Under the pieces are notes generated by a model, which searched no databases, was not told the DNA's origin, and saw only the letters and a list, made by a program, of their open reading frames with translations. The translations under genes and the position numbers were made by a program. Source: Porphyromonadaceae bacterium UBA3327 (lineage in GTDB: Bacteria > Bacteroidota > Bacteroidia > Bacteroidales > Muribaculaceae). Taken from it: a stretch of DNA of 7,469 nucleotides. Below are positions 1 through 6,046 of the stretch, piece by piece. Numbering within the stretch: position 1 is the first letter of the stretch; every line of letters starts with the position of its first letter. Location of the stretch: the NCBI GenBank assembly GCA_002361155.1, contig DERZ01000019.1:1-7469 (forward strand), read 5' to 3'.

Positions 1-92
1 GCAAAATTTCAAAGTTCTCGTCGCTTTTTGAGAAGGATTCCGGACTGCTTTTTCAAACCTTGTCTCGGTGGCTCCGTTCCCGAAAGCGATTG
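1..92 (-). other. Structured 5' leader, possibly of an rRNA operon
   Basis: This is the transcribed stretch downstream of the leftward promoter, and it has no start codon leading into an obvious protein. A perfect 7-bp inverted repeat (TCGCTTT at 21-27, AAAGCGA at 83-89) can close a large stem. Inside it, GAG/AAGG (30-36) can pair with CCTT/CTC (58-66) across a 2-nt bulge. Beyond the stem, at 17-5 on the minus strand, lies GAACTTTGAAATT, which resembles the boxA antiterminator region of rRNA leaders. Together these suggest the leader of a 16S-23S-5S operon just left of the window. It could also be the leader of a tRNA cluster or of a highly expressed protein gene. The rRNA itself is not visible. 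Confidence 0.45.
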
Positions 93-124
93 CAAAGTTA
101 TAGCAAAAATCCGCGCTGTGCAAA
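93..124 (-). promoter_or_regulatory. Consensus Bacteroidota promoter firing leftwards
   Basis: On the minus strand a -33 TTTG (124-121) is followed after exactly 20 bp by the -7 element TAACTTTG (100-93). This is a full match to the known Bacteroidota sigma-ABfr consensus TTTG-N19-21-TAnnTTTG. The DNA upstream (125-240 on the plus strand) is strongly AT-rich, as expected for an UP-element-like region of a strong promoter. Transcription would start near position 86 and run off the left edge. The style, with TTTGCA followed by a CGCTTTCGGG-type start, resembles stable-RNA promoters of Bacteroidales; that comparison is from memory. Confidence 0.8.
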
Positions 125-299
125 TTTTTCTACCAAGATTTTTGAAAATTCCGTACGATATCCATTTATCTTACTGACATTCTTTGTTTTAAAAATATGT
201 TAAAATATATTCATAAATGTTAAACGAGTGAACAAAATCAAGAGATATCGCATGAAGAAATTTTTTTGAAATGCTGATTTTTGCGGAATCGCCATTTTT
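125..299. other. AT-rich gene-free spacer
   Basis: No gene is supported here. The stretch is AT-rich, with one short direct repeat of ATGTTAAA (197-204 and 217-224, 20 bp apart, about two helical turns). The only open frame close to an ATG is a trivial five-codon one at 252-269. The region probably serves as the upstream AT-rich part of the leftward promoter and as a buffer after the protease terminator. Confidence 0.5.
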
Positions 300-336
300 A
301 ACTAAAATTGCGGAGCCGCATTCAACGACTCCGCAA
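300..336 (-). terminator. Intrinsic terminator of the M48 protease gene
   Basis: A perfect 8-bp GC-rich stem (TTGCGGAG at 308-315, CTCCGCAA at 329-336) surrounds a 13-nt loop. Read on the minus strand it is followed at once by TTTTAGTT (307-300), giving the classic stem plus U-tract. It begins about 64 nt after the protease stop codon. Read on the plus strand no U-tract follows, so it acts leftwards. Confidence 0.75.
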
Positions 337-352
337 ATCCAGTTTGCTTATC

Positions 353-383
353 TGGCGCACATCCCTTACAGAAGGGAACGCCA
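353..383 (-). repeat. Second 3'-UTR stem-loop after the protease gene
   Basis: The inner perfect stem TCCCTT (362-367)/AAGGGA (372-377) has a 4-nt loop. It is extended by an outer stem TGGCG (353-357)/CGCCA (379-383) across an asymmetric internal loop. It lies between the protease stop codon and the U-tract terminator. No T-run follows on the minus strand, so it is more likely a 3'-end stabilising hairpin than a terminator. Confidence 0.5.
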
Positions 384-399
384 TAGATTTCTTCAGGTC

Positions 400-1206
400 T
401 TATTCGGCAGCCTTGACTTCAGGGCGCTGGTAACCGTCTTTGGTGGCGCGCTGTGACATTCTTTTGATTCTGTCCTTGGTTTCGGGATGCGACGAGAACA
501 TCTTCTGTATGTAGCTCATCTTGGCTCCACTCTTCTGCTCAAGCTGACTCAACTTCTCGAAAGCCATGACCATACCCCAGGGATTGCGACCGTTTTTAAC
601 CAGAAAGTCATAACCGCAGTCATCCGCTTCCTTCTCCTGACTCTGCGAGAATTTGGAGTTGACCAGCGAAGCTCCGAGGTCTCCAAGCTGCGAATCGGAG
701 AGGGCCGCCGCCACTCCGCCGGTCGAAGACACGCCATCCTTGAGGGCGTCGGTAAGCAGAGCTGTGCGGAATGCCTTTTTGGAGTGATGCTTGAGGACAT
801 GGCCGATTTCGTGGCCAATGATTCCCATGAGTTCATCGTCATCCATGATGTCCATCAGCGAGGAGAAAACGCGCACGCTACCGTCAGGGCATGCAAAGGC
901 GTTAATGTCGATTACATGGTATACTTTAAAGTTCAAAGGTATTCCATCGGCATCCGTTATACCCTCGGTAAGCTTGCGCAGACGAACAGTATAAGGATTG
1001 TCTTCGGGAAGAACGGGGTTGTTCTTGTCCATCCAGTCGACCGACTCCTTGACGTATGCCGCCATCTGGGCATCAGTAAGAGTGACAGCCTGCGCAGTCT
1101 TGGCGACCGCGTTCCCGAGTTTTTTGAGATTCAACTGTGCTCCGACAGGCATGGCTGTCGCGAGGCAACAAACTAAAGTGAAAATGTAAACGCTGAATTT
1201 ACGCAT
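400..1206 (-). CDS. Secreted M48-family zinc metalloprotease (LoiP/YggG-like)
   Basis: This is a complete 268-residue protein. Residues 1-23 form a signal peptide with a positive start, a hydrophobic core to about residue 18 and a likely cleavage at VGA|Q. There is no lipobox, so the mature enzyme should be soluble in the periplasm. The zinc site is clear: HEIGH at 132-136 supplies His132, catalytic Glu133 and His136, and the SQSQEKEAD segment (187-195) matches the M48 SRxxExEAD motif, with Glu191 as third ligand and Asp195 conserved; the usual Arg of this motif is Gln here. A conserved-looking PDGSVRVFSSLMD strand (107-119) precedes the zinc helix. There is no membrane span beyond the signal and no TPR tail, unlike BepA. 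By analogy with LoiP/YcaL it may degrade misfolded envelope proteins; the substrate is unknown. It is monocistronic with its own terminator. The ATG at 1206 is chosen because the signal peptide starts there. Confidence 0.9.
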   Translation of the reverse strand: MRKFSVYIFTLVCCLATAMPVGAQLNLKKLGNAVAKTAQAVTLTDAQMAAYVKESVDWMDKNNPVLPEDNPYTVRLRKLTEGITDADGIPLNFKVYHVIDINAFACPDGSVRVFSSLMDIMDDDELMGIIGHEIGHVLKHHSKKAFRTALLTDALKDGVSSTGGVAAALSDSQLGDLGASLVNSKFSQSQEKEADDCGYDFLVKNGRNPWGMVMAFEKLSQLEQKSGAKMSYIQKMFSSHPETKDRIKRMSQRATKDGYQRPEVKAAE

Positions 1207-1223
1207 GGTAATGAAATTTTTTA

Positions 1224-1231
1224 TAACTTTG
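1224..1231 (+). promoter_or_regulatory. Candidate promoter (-7 element) for the 1321 membrane-protein gene
   Basis: TAACTTTG at 1224-1231 is a full match to the Bacteroidota -7 consensus TAnnTTTG on the plus strand. The -33 position is weak (TTTA at 1198-1201, 22 bp away). Transcription would begin near 1238, leaving a leader of about 80 nt. The element lies just upstream of the divergent protease start. Confidence 0.5.
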
Positions 1232-1304
1232 ATTAATAATCTGCACCCGTAGTGTCACCTCGGCACTGTGGATACTGTTGCTAAGGAACACTATTACCGT
1301 ACTG

Positions 1305-1312
1305 CAAAATTA
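1305..1312 (-). promoter_or_regulatory. Candidate promoter (-7 element) for the M48 protease gene
   Basis: On the minus strand the bases read TAATTTTG, a full match to TAnnTTTG. No good -33 TTTG is found at 18-21 bp; that position falls inside the first codons of the divergent gene at 1321. Transcription would start near 1298, giving a protease leader of about 90 nt. Confidence 0.45.
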
Positions 1313-1320
1313 ATAAATTT

Positions 1321-1953
1321 ATGAAGAAGTCAGTTGAAGTATTGAGATATTTTCTCATCGGAATTCTCATAATGGCCGTTATGACATTCATCGGAGGGTC
1401 GATGGCCATATATTCGGACACCCTTGTCAATCCATGGTTTCCAATAGTGGGGGCGGGGGCTGCGGCTGTGGCCTGCGCACCTTTCTGTATGCGGTGGTGG
1501 AAATTTGTGACGCAATGCGACCAGGCATGGTTCAACGGCTTATGCCACGTCATGTTTACCGGCTCGCTTCTGCTCTTCGCTTTCTATTTCTGCAACTCGT
1601 ACTTCGCGAGCCATGACACGGCACACATGGAGCGGGTGGCCATAGAGCGCCGCTTCAGAGAGACTCATTATAAGACCAAGAGAATCTCACGCCGCACATA
1701 CGGAAGAGGAGAACCCTACCAGCAGTATTATATAGAGGTGCGGTTCGAGGATGGTCGCACAAAGAAGCTGTCGGTGAAGTTTGACACTTACCGACGACTG
1801 AAAGGTCAGGATACCATTCAACTCAAGATGGAGAGGGGACTATGGGGACTTCCGGTGATACGCCGCAAAGGAGCCAACATCGAGGTGCCGCATTCGGGAT
1901 ACCGACAGACGGAGTCCATATTGACACGAAGGCTGCGCGAAAGCAAATATTAA
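1321..1953 (+). CDS. Unrecognised three-helix membrane protein
   Basis: This 210-residue protein has a hydrophobic N-terminal half with three likely membrane helices (about residues 10-31, 39-57 and 76-94). A short loop with an RWWK motif (58-61) sits between the second and third helices. The C-terminal half (about 100-210) is soluble-looking, strongly basic and predicted beta-rich. It contains a YYIEVRFEDGRTKKLSVKF stretch (136-154) and an ERGLWGLPVIRR segment (171-182). This layout is reminiscent of DUF3592-type proteins, but I cannot assign it. No catalytic motif is visible. The ATG at 1321 is preferred because it precedes the first helix directly. It lies 72 bp before the glycosidase gene on the same strand with no visible terminator between them, so the two may be co-transcribed. 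The function is unknown. Confidence 0.75.
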   Translation: MKKSVEVLRYFLIGILIMAVMTFIGGSMAIYSDTLVNPWFPIVGAGAAAVACAPFCMRWWKFVTQCDQAWFNGLCHVMFTGSLLLFAFYFCNSYFASHDTAHMERVAIERRFRETHYKTKRISRRTYGRGEPYQQYYIEVRFEDGRTKKLSVKFDTYRRLKGQDTIQLKMERGLWGLPVIRRKGANIEVPHSGYRQTESILTRRLRESKY

Positions 1954-2025
1954 GGAAAGAAAAGGCGTTATATTAATCAGGTTTCGGCGTCAGCGGGACC
2001 CGATGTTACAGTTTTAAATTTAGAG

Positions 2026-4311
2026 ATGATCATGAAAAGACTTATATCCGGAGGGACTCTGGCACTGATTCTGGCCACGGCGAATGTAACCGAAGCAGGG
2101 GCTGTAGCCCGGAAACCTGTCGCTCCCGGCGAGGAGAGACAGAGCTACACAGTGACAGTGGATGAGCAGGGAGTGATGCGCCGGAGCGACAACGGGGAGG
2201 AAGTGTCGTACTATGGCACCAACTACACGGTCCCGTTCGCCTATTCCTACCGGGCGCTCGGATATCTGGGACGCGATCGCCGCGAGGCCATCGACCGTGA
2301 CATCTACCATATCGCGCGTCTGGGACTTAATGCGTTCAGACTCCATCTGTGGGATGCCGAGCTGACCGACTCTGAGGGAAATCTTCTCGATAATGACCAT
2401 CTCGACCTCCTGGACTATATGATATCGCGCCTCGAGGAGCGTGGCATAGACGTGGTTCTGACCGCACAGACCAATTTCGGCAACGGCTATCCGGAGCGCA
2501 ATATCGACACCGGCGCTTTCACCTACGACTTTGACAAATGTAATGTCCATGAAAACAGGATGGCTCAGGAGATTCAGGAGCGATACCTCATGCAACTCGC
2601 AGAGCATGTGAATCCATATACGGGACGCAGCTATGCGGGAGACCGCGCAATAATCGCCATGGAAATAAACAACGAGCCATGCCATTCAGGCACGGAGAAA
2701 GAGGTGACCGCCTATATCGACCGGATGGCGCATGCACTGCGCAAGGCCGGTTTCGACAAGCCAATATTATATAATGTGACGCATAACCCGGGAGTGACCA
2801 CGGCCTATTACGCCGCCAAGGATATCGACGGCACCACCTATCAGTGGTATCCGACCGGCCTGGTGGCGGGGCATGAGCGGAAAGGCAATTTTCTGCCGGC
2901 AATCGATGATTACACCATCCCCTGGAAAAAGACCATGCCCGGATATGACAGGCTCGCTCGCGTGGTGTACGAGTTCGATCCCGCCGACGTGCTGTACTCG
3001 CATCTCTATCCGGCAGTGGCACGCACATTCCGCAAGGAGGGATTCCAATGGATCACGCAGTTCGCCTACGATCCTATTGATCTCGCTCCTTATAATACGG
3101 AATATCCCACGCACTTCCTGAACCTTGTGTACACGCCAGCCAAGGCGCTGAGCATGATGGTGGCCGCGGAGGCGGCCCGCGAGATTCCGCGCGGCGCCGA
3201 CTACGGCAGCTATCCCCAGAACACCCGCTTCGGCCACACCCGGATAAGTTATGAGGAAGACCTGAGCGAATTCAATTCTCCCGATAAATTCATCTATACC
3301 AACAACACCCCGACAAATCCGGCGGACACATCCGGACTACAGCAGATAGCGGGCCACGGCAATTCACCGGTGGTGGAATACAGCGGCTCGGGCGCCTATT
3401 TTCTCGATCGTCTCGAGAACTCCGACGTATGGCGTCTGGAAGTTATGCCGAATGTGACAGTAATCGAGGATCCGTTTGGCGACACTGACCTGAAGAATAC
3501 GAAAGTCATAGCCACGTCCGCAGCCGAGACCATGAGGATAAGTCTTCCTTCGCTTGGTATGAAATTTTATTATAAAGGGATCGATGTCGGCAACAAGACC
3601 TCCGGCCAAGCGACCGAAGGCAAAATCACCGTCATGCCCGGAACTTATCTGCTGCAGGCGGCCAGTCCGGACTTTCCGGCCCCCGACAGACTGGGCCGGG
3701 GCAAAGTGGCGGCCAACATCGGACTTACCGAATATGCGGCACCCCTGACCGACAGCTATCCAGTGACTTTGCTCAGCAGAAAGGAAGCGGACCCGGCACT
3801 GGATGTCAATATGATTCCAGAGGCCTGGAATTACCGTCTTGAAAGCCTTGATCTCGGATGGGACGCACCAAAGTTCTATGAACTGAAGACCACACCGGAC
3901 AGCGATGGAATCACCGTATTGAAAAGGTACGTCGGCGACAAGATGGCACGCATACCGGAGGAAATAAAGCTAAACTCACTTCACGCCCGGTTCATTGAGG
4001 AGGCCGGCAACCACAAATCCACCGGAATACCAGAGGGAACCATGCTGTCGCTCACCTTCATAAACGGAGCGACATTCAGCGCGCCGGTCCGCACGGACTC
4101 CACCGGCACAGCCAATATACAAGTCAATGAACTCATGCCTTCGGAAGGAGTCATCGTACCGGCGCCCTACCCCACCATGTTGGCAAGGCTCACACCGACA
4201 ACAGACGGAAAGCGTGGAGAAATGAACGAGATCGAGTCTGTCACTCTGACAATTCCTCAAAAGAAAGGAGTATCACAAAACATCCTCATCGAACGCATCT
4301 GGGTAGAATAA
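2026..4311 (+). CDS. Exported clan GH-A (GH5-like) glycoside hydrolase
   Basis: This complete protein has 761 residues from the ATG at 2026. A second ATG at 2032 (MKRLIS) is at least as likely, since it starts the signal peptide cleanly. Residues 3-26 are an export signal without a lipobox Cys, so the enzyme should be periplasmic or secreted rather than lipid-anchored. Residues about 60-385 read as a TIM barrel: a GTNY strand (64-67), GLNAFRLHLWD (100-110), IDVVLTAQTN (141-150), then IAMEINNEP (210-218) with Glu217 as the expected acid/base after beta-4. Glu316 in VVYEFD is the best nucleophile candidate for beta-7, and WITQFAYDP (342-350) fits beta-8. Residues about 450-761 are beta-rich and end in ILIERIWVE, as jelly-roll domains often do; their role is unknown. 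The only two cysteines, Cys172 and Cys219, flank the active-site loop and could form a disulfide. The substrate cannot be read from the sequence. No susC/susD neighbours are present. The gene ends with tandem stops (TAA TAG). Confidence 0.8.
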   Translation: MIMKRLISGGTLALILATANVTEAGAVARKPVAPGEERQSYTVTVDEQGVMRRSDNGEEVSYYGTNYTVPFAYSYRALGYLGRDRREAIDRDIYHIARLGLNAFRLHLWDAELTDSEGNLLDNDHLDLLDYMISRLEERGIDVVLTAQTNFGNGYPERNIDTGAFTYDFDKCNVHENRMAQEIQERYLMQLAEHVNPYTGRSYAGDRAIIAMEINNEPCHSGTEKEVTAYIDRMAHALRKAGFDKPILYNVTHNPGVTTAYYAAKDIDGTTYQWYPTGLVAGHERKGNFLPAIDDYTIPWKKTMPGYDRLARVVYEFDPADVLYSHLYPAVARTFRKEGFQWITQFAYDPIDLAPYNTEYPTHFLNLVYTPAKALSMMVAAEAAREIPRGADYGSYPQNTRFGHTRISYEEDLSEFNSPDKFIYTNNTPTNPADTSGLQQIAGHGNSPVVEYSGSGAYFLDRLENSDVWRLEVMPNVTVIEDPFGDTDLKNTKVIATSAAETMRISLPSLGMKFYYKGIDVGNKTSGQATEGKITVMPGTYLLQAASPDFPAPDRLGRGKVAANIGLTEYAAPLTDSYPVTLLSRKEADPALDVNMIPEAWNYRLESLDLGWDAPKFYELKTTPDSDGITVLKRYVGDKMARIPEEIKLNSLHARFIEEAGNHKSTGIPEGTMLSLTFINGATFSAPVRTDSTGTANIQVNELMPSEGVIVPAPYPTMLARLTPTTDGKRGEMNEIESVTLTIPQKKGVSQNILIERIWVE

Positions 4312-4355
4312 TAGCCAGCACGTTGACATTTTTGTAAAAAAAGATGCTATGGCTA
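4312..4355. terminator. Inverted repeat between convergent genes, possible bidirectional terminator
   Basis: TAGCC (4312-4316) pairs with GGCTA (4351-4355) and AGCA (4317-4320) with TGCT (4345-4348), leaving a 2-nt bulge. The 24-nt loop contains a T5/A5 complementary pair (4329-4333, 4336-4340). The element fills the 41-bp gap between converging genes, and its right arm includes the stop codon of the minus-strand gene. The stem is imperfect and no clean U-tract follows outside it, so terminator function is only a suggestion. Confidence 0.35.
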
Positions 4356-4814
4356 CCCGTTGCGGGCGGCACGCTGGTCGTTGACTATGATAAGGAGTGC
4401 GTCGCGGACATCAGAGGGCAGCTGCAGGCCTCGGAGGGTGATGCTGCGAGCCCAGCCGGGGACATCCTCGGGACGGAGCGTCATCAGCACCTCATTGAAT
4501 TCGTCCGCCTCTTCCGGAGTATAGCTCTCGGGCGTGCGGCCTATAAAGCGGTCCAGTTCCTCGTCATCGTAGTAGACCACTTCATCGGAGACTACCGACA
4601 GTGTATCTTTCTCGCATGTTATATGCATTCCGCAACAGACTTCGCCATCGGGCACATCTTCCGATGGACCGGACGTCGAATCAGTCGGGGAAGCCACAGG
4701 TCCGCCGGTCATAGCGGGAGTTGAATTATGCCGGCGACGCCAGCGTAACTCGAAGAGATAAAGGACCACGCCCGTAACTACCAGAAATATCAATATAACC
4801 AATGCACCTTTCAT
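4353..4814 (-). CDS. Small single-pass membrane protein with CCxxHxxC motif
   Basis: This 153-residue protein has one N-terminal membrane helix (about residues 4-21), followed by a basic patch RWRRRH (24-29). By the positive-inside rule the rest probably faces the cytoplasm. A low-complexity Ser/Thr/Pro/Gly linker spans about 31-55. Then comes CCGMHITCEKD (60-70), an acidic YYDDEELDRF segment (81-90) and a helical tail. The motif fits the phospholipase A2 histidine pattern CCxxHxxC, but the Asp that normally follows the His is absent and a calcium loop is not visible, so a phospholipase function is not supported. A metal or redox site formed by Cys60, Cys61, His64 and Cys67 is an alternative. 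It is the third gene of the queA-aroA operon, starting 21 bp after the aroA stop. I recall similar proteins in Bacteroidales but know no established function. Confidence 0.8.
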   Translation of the reverse strand: MKGALVILIFLVVTGVVLYLFELRWRRRHNSTPAMTGGPVASPTDSTSGPSEDVPDGEVCCGMHITCEKDTLSVVSDEVVYYDDEELDRFIGRTPESYTPEEADEFNEVLMTLRPEDVPGWARSITLRGLQLPSDVRDALLIIVNDQRAARNG

Positions 4815-4835
4815 CTGTCAGTCATTTTAGCAAGT

Positions 4836-6041
4836 TTAGTCAATAATTTTAGAGAGTTGGGCAAAAAAACCGGGGAATGATTTGGCTACAGCTTCTTTCC
4901 CGGCGAGAGAACCATTTCCGGCAACAGCAATGACCACAGCCATCGCCATGGCTATGCGGTGGTCGGCATGAGAGTTGAAGTCCGGCGATTCCTTCCGGGG
5001 GATACACCTCTCCCCTCTCCAGACTATGGAGTCTTCTTCCGCGGCAAGACGGAATCCGGCTTTGGATAGCTCCAGGGCGAGGATGGCCATGCGGTCGGAT
5101 TCCTTAAGCCGCAGATGACCTATACCGCTAAGTTCAAAGCGGATGCCGGCGAAGCAGAGGGCCGTGACAAATGAGGGCACAAGATCGGGAGTGTCGCGCA
5201 TGTCAAGACGCACAGGGCAGTCCGATGCCGCAAGGCGCGCCACCTCGTCAGGGTCGGCCTCTATCAGGACATACGCGCCATCCGCATCCTCCCGGAACAG
5301 CGTAGTGACTCCGAGCGCGGAGAACAGTGCCGCCACCGCAGAGTCTCCCTGCAGCGATACTTCCGGAGAGGACAGCCCGGACAACCGGACAACCGTCCCG
5401 GGACGCATCAGAACAAGCTGATAGAAGGGAGCGGCGGCCGACCAGTCCGATTCTATCATATAAGACAGACCGTCGGACTCGGAGAAGCGCCGCATAACTT
5501 CGCGTGTCATCTCAAAGTATGGACGGGAAACGGAGGGCAACGACTTTTCAGAAAGAATCAGAGGCCGGTTCCAGAACGGCGAAGCGAGCAGCAATGCGGA
5601 GGCAAACTGGGAGCTGAGGCCGTCAGGCAATTCGACAGTGCCTCCTTCGAGACGACGCCCCCTGATCCTTACCGGCACACGCCCTTCGCCGGCGATATAC
5701 TCTATGTCGGCACCCAAACTTCGGAGAGCCTCCACAAGTGGACTTATCGGCCGACGCCGCAAAGCATCGGTGCAGTCCACCACGCCGTCAAAACCAGGCG
5801 AGGACGCAGCAAGAGCGAGAAAAAAGCGGAGCGAGGTCGCTCCGGTGCCAAGATTGTAGACGTGGCCCTGTGAAATTCCGGCATCAAACAGACGCAACGC
5901 CTCGGCAAGTTCACGGGTATCGTCGCAATCCGGAAGATTATGCAGTTTTCTCCTGCCGAGAGTCCGGCAACATATCAAGGCTCTCGCGGCAATACTTTTC
6001 GAGCCTGGAAGCAGTACGGTAGCTGTCGATTTCGAATCCAT
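4836..6041 (-). CDS. aroA: 3-phosphoshikimate 1-carboxyvinyltransferase (EPSP synthase)
   Basis: This cytoplasmic enzyme joins shikimate 3-phosphate and phosphoenolpyruvate to give EPSP, the sixth step of the chorismate pathway. Numbered from the ATG at 6041 (401 residues), the signature residues are: LPGSKS with Lys15 (E. coli Lys22), Arg20 (Arg27), Arg72 (Arg100), RRRPI with Arg97 (Arg124), SSQF at 143-146, PDL with catalytic Asp286 (Asp313), RLKESDR with Lys313, Glu314 and Arg317, DHR with Asp360 and Arg362, and Lys387 near the C-terminus (Lys411). An ESDWSAA segment near 197-203 is Bacteroidales-like. The PEP loop reads GTGATSLRF, with Ala68 at the E. coli Gly96 position and Phe73 at Pro101, which is unusual. 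It is slightly shorter than the E. coli enzyme (427). A TTG at 6050 would add three residues and overlap the queA stop by 4 nt; the ATG leaves a 5-bp gap. Either way the two genes look translationally coupled. Confidence 0.95.
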   Translation of the reverse strand: MDSKSTATVLLPGSKSIAARALICCRTLGRRKLHNLPDCDDTRELAEALRLFDAGISQGHVYNLGTGATSLRFFLALAASSPGFDGVVDCTDALRRRPISPLVEALRSLGADIEYIAGEGRVPVRIRGRRLEGGTVELPDGLSSQFASALLLASPFWNRPLILSEKSLPSVSRPYFEMTREVMRRFSESDGLSYMIESDWSAAAPFYQLVLMRPGTVVRLSGLSSPEVSLQGDSAVAALFSALGVTTLFREDADGAYVLIEADPDEVARLAASDCPVRLDMRDTPDLVPSFVTALCFAGIRFELSGIGHLRLKESDRMAILALELSKAGFRLAAEEDSIVWRGERCIPRKESPDFNSHADHRIAMAMAVVIAVAGNGSLAGKEAVAKSFPGFFAQLSKIID

Positions 6042-6046
6042 AGAAT

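Noticed and set aside
197..224. Direct repeat of ATGTTAAA as an operator or origin iteron
   Set aside because: Only two 8-bp AT-rich copies in an AT-rich spacer; chance is sufficient to explain them.
271..456. 61-codon plus-strand frame next to the protease 3' end
   Set aside because: It runs through the terminator hairpin and into the protease coding region and has no promoter or start context.
487..1176. Long plus-strand open frame opposite the M48 protease
   Set aside because: It is the antisense shadow of a gene with a signal peptide and complete zinc motif; its translation has no recognisable motif.
2015..2022. TAAATTTA as a -7 promoter element for the glycosidase gene
   Set aside because: It deviates from TAnnTTTG in the last base and lies so close to the ATG that there would be almost no leader.
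2020..3237. Minus-strand open frames opposite the glycosidase
   Set aside because: Several overlapping shadow frames without motifs; the plus strand carries a continuous 761-residue enzyme.
4615..4640. Phospholipase A2 active site
   Set aside because: The CCxxHxxC pattern matches, but the Asp after the catalytic His and a calcium-binding loop are absent and the topology is wrong for a secreted enzyme; kept only as a motif of unknown role.
4344..4724. Plus-strand frame opposite the small membrane protein
   Set aside because: The minus-strand protein has a coherent signal-anchor, linker and domain and fits the operon spacing; the plus frame has none of these.
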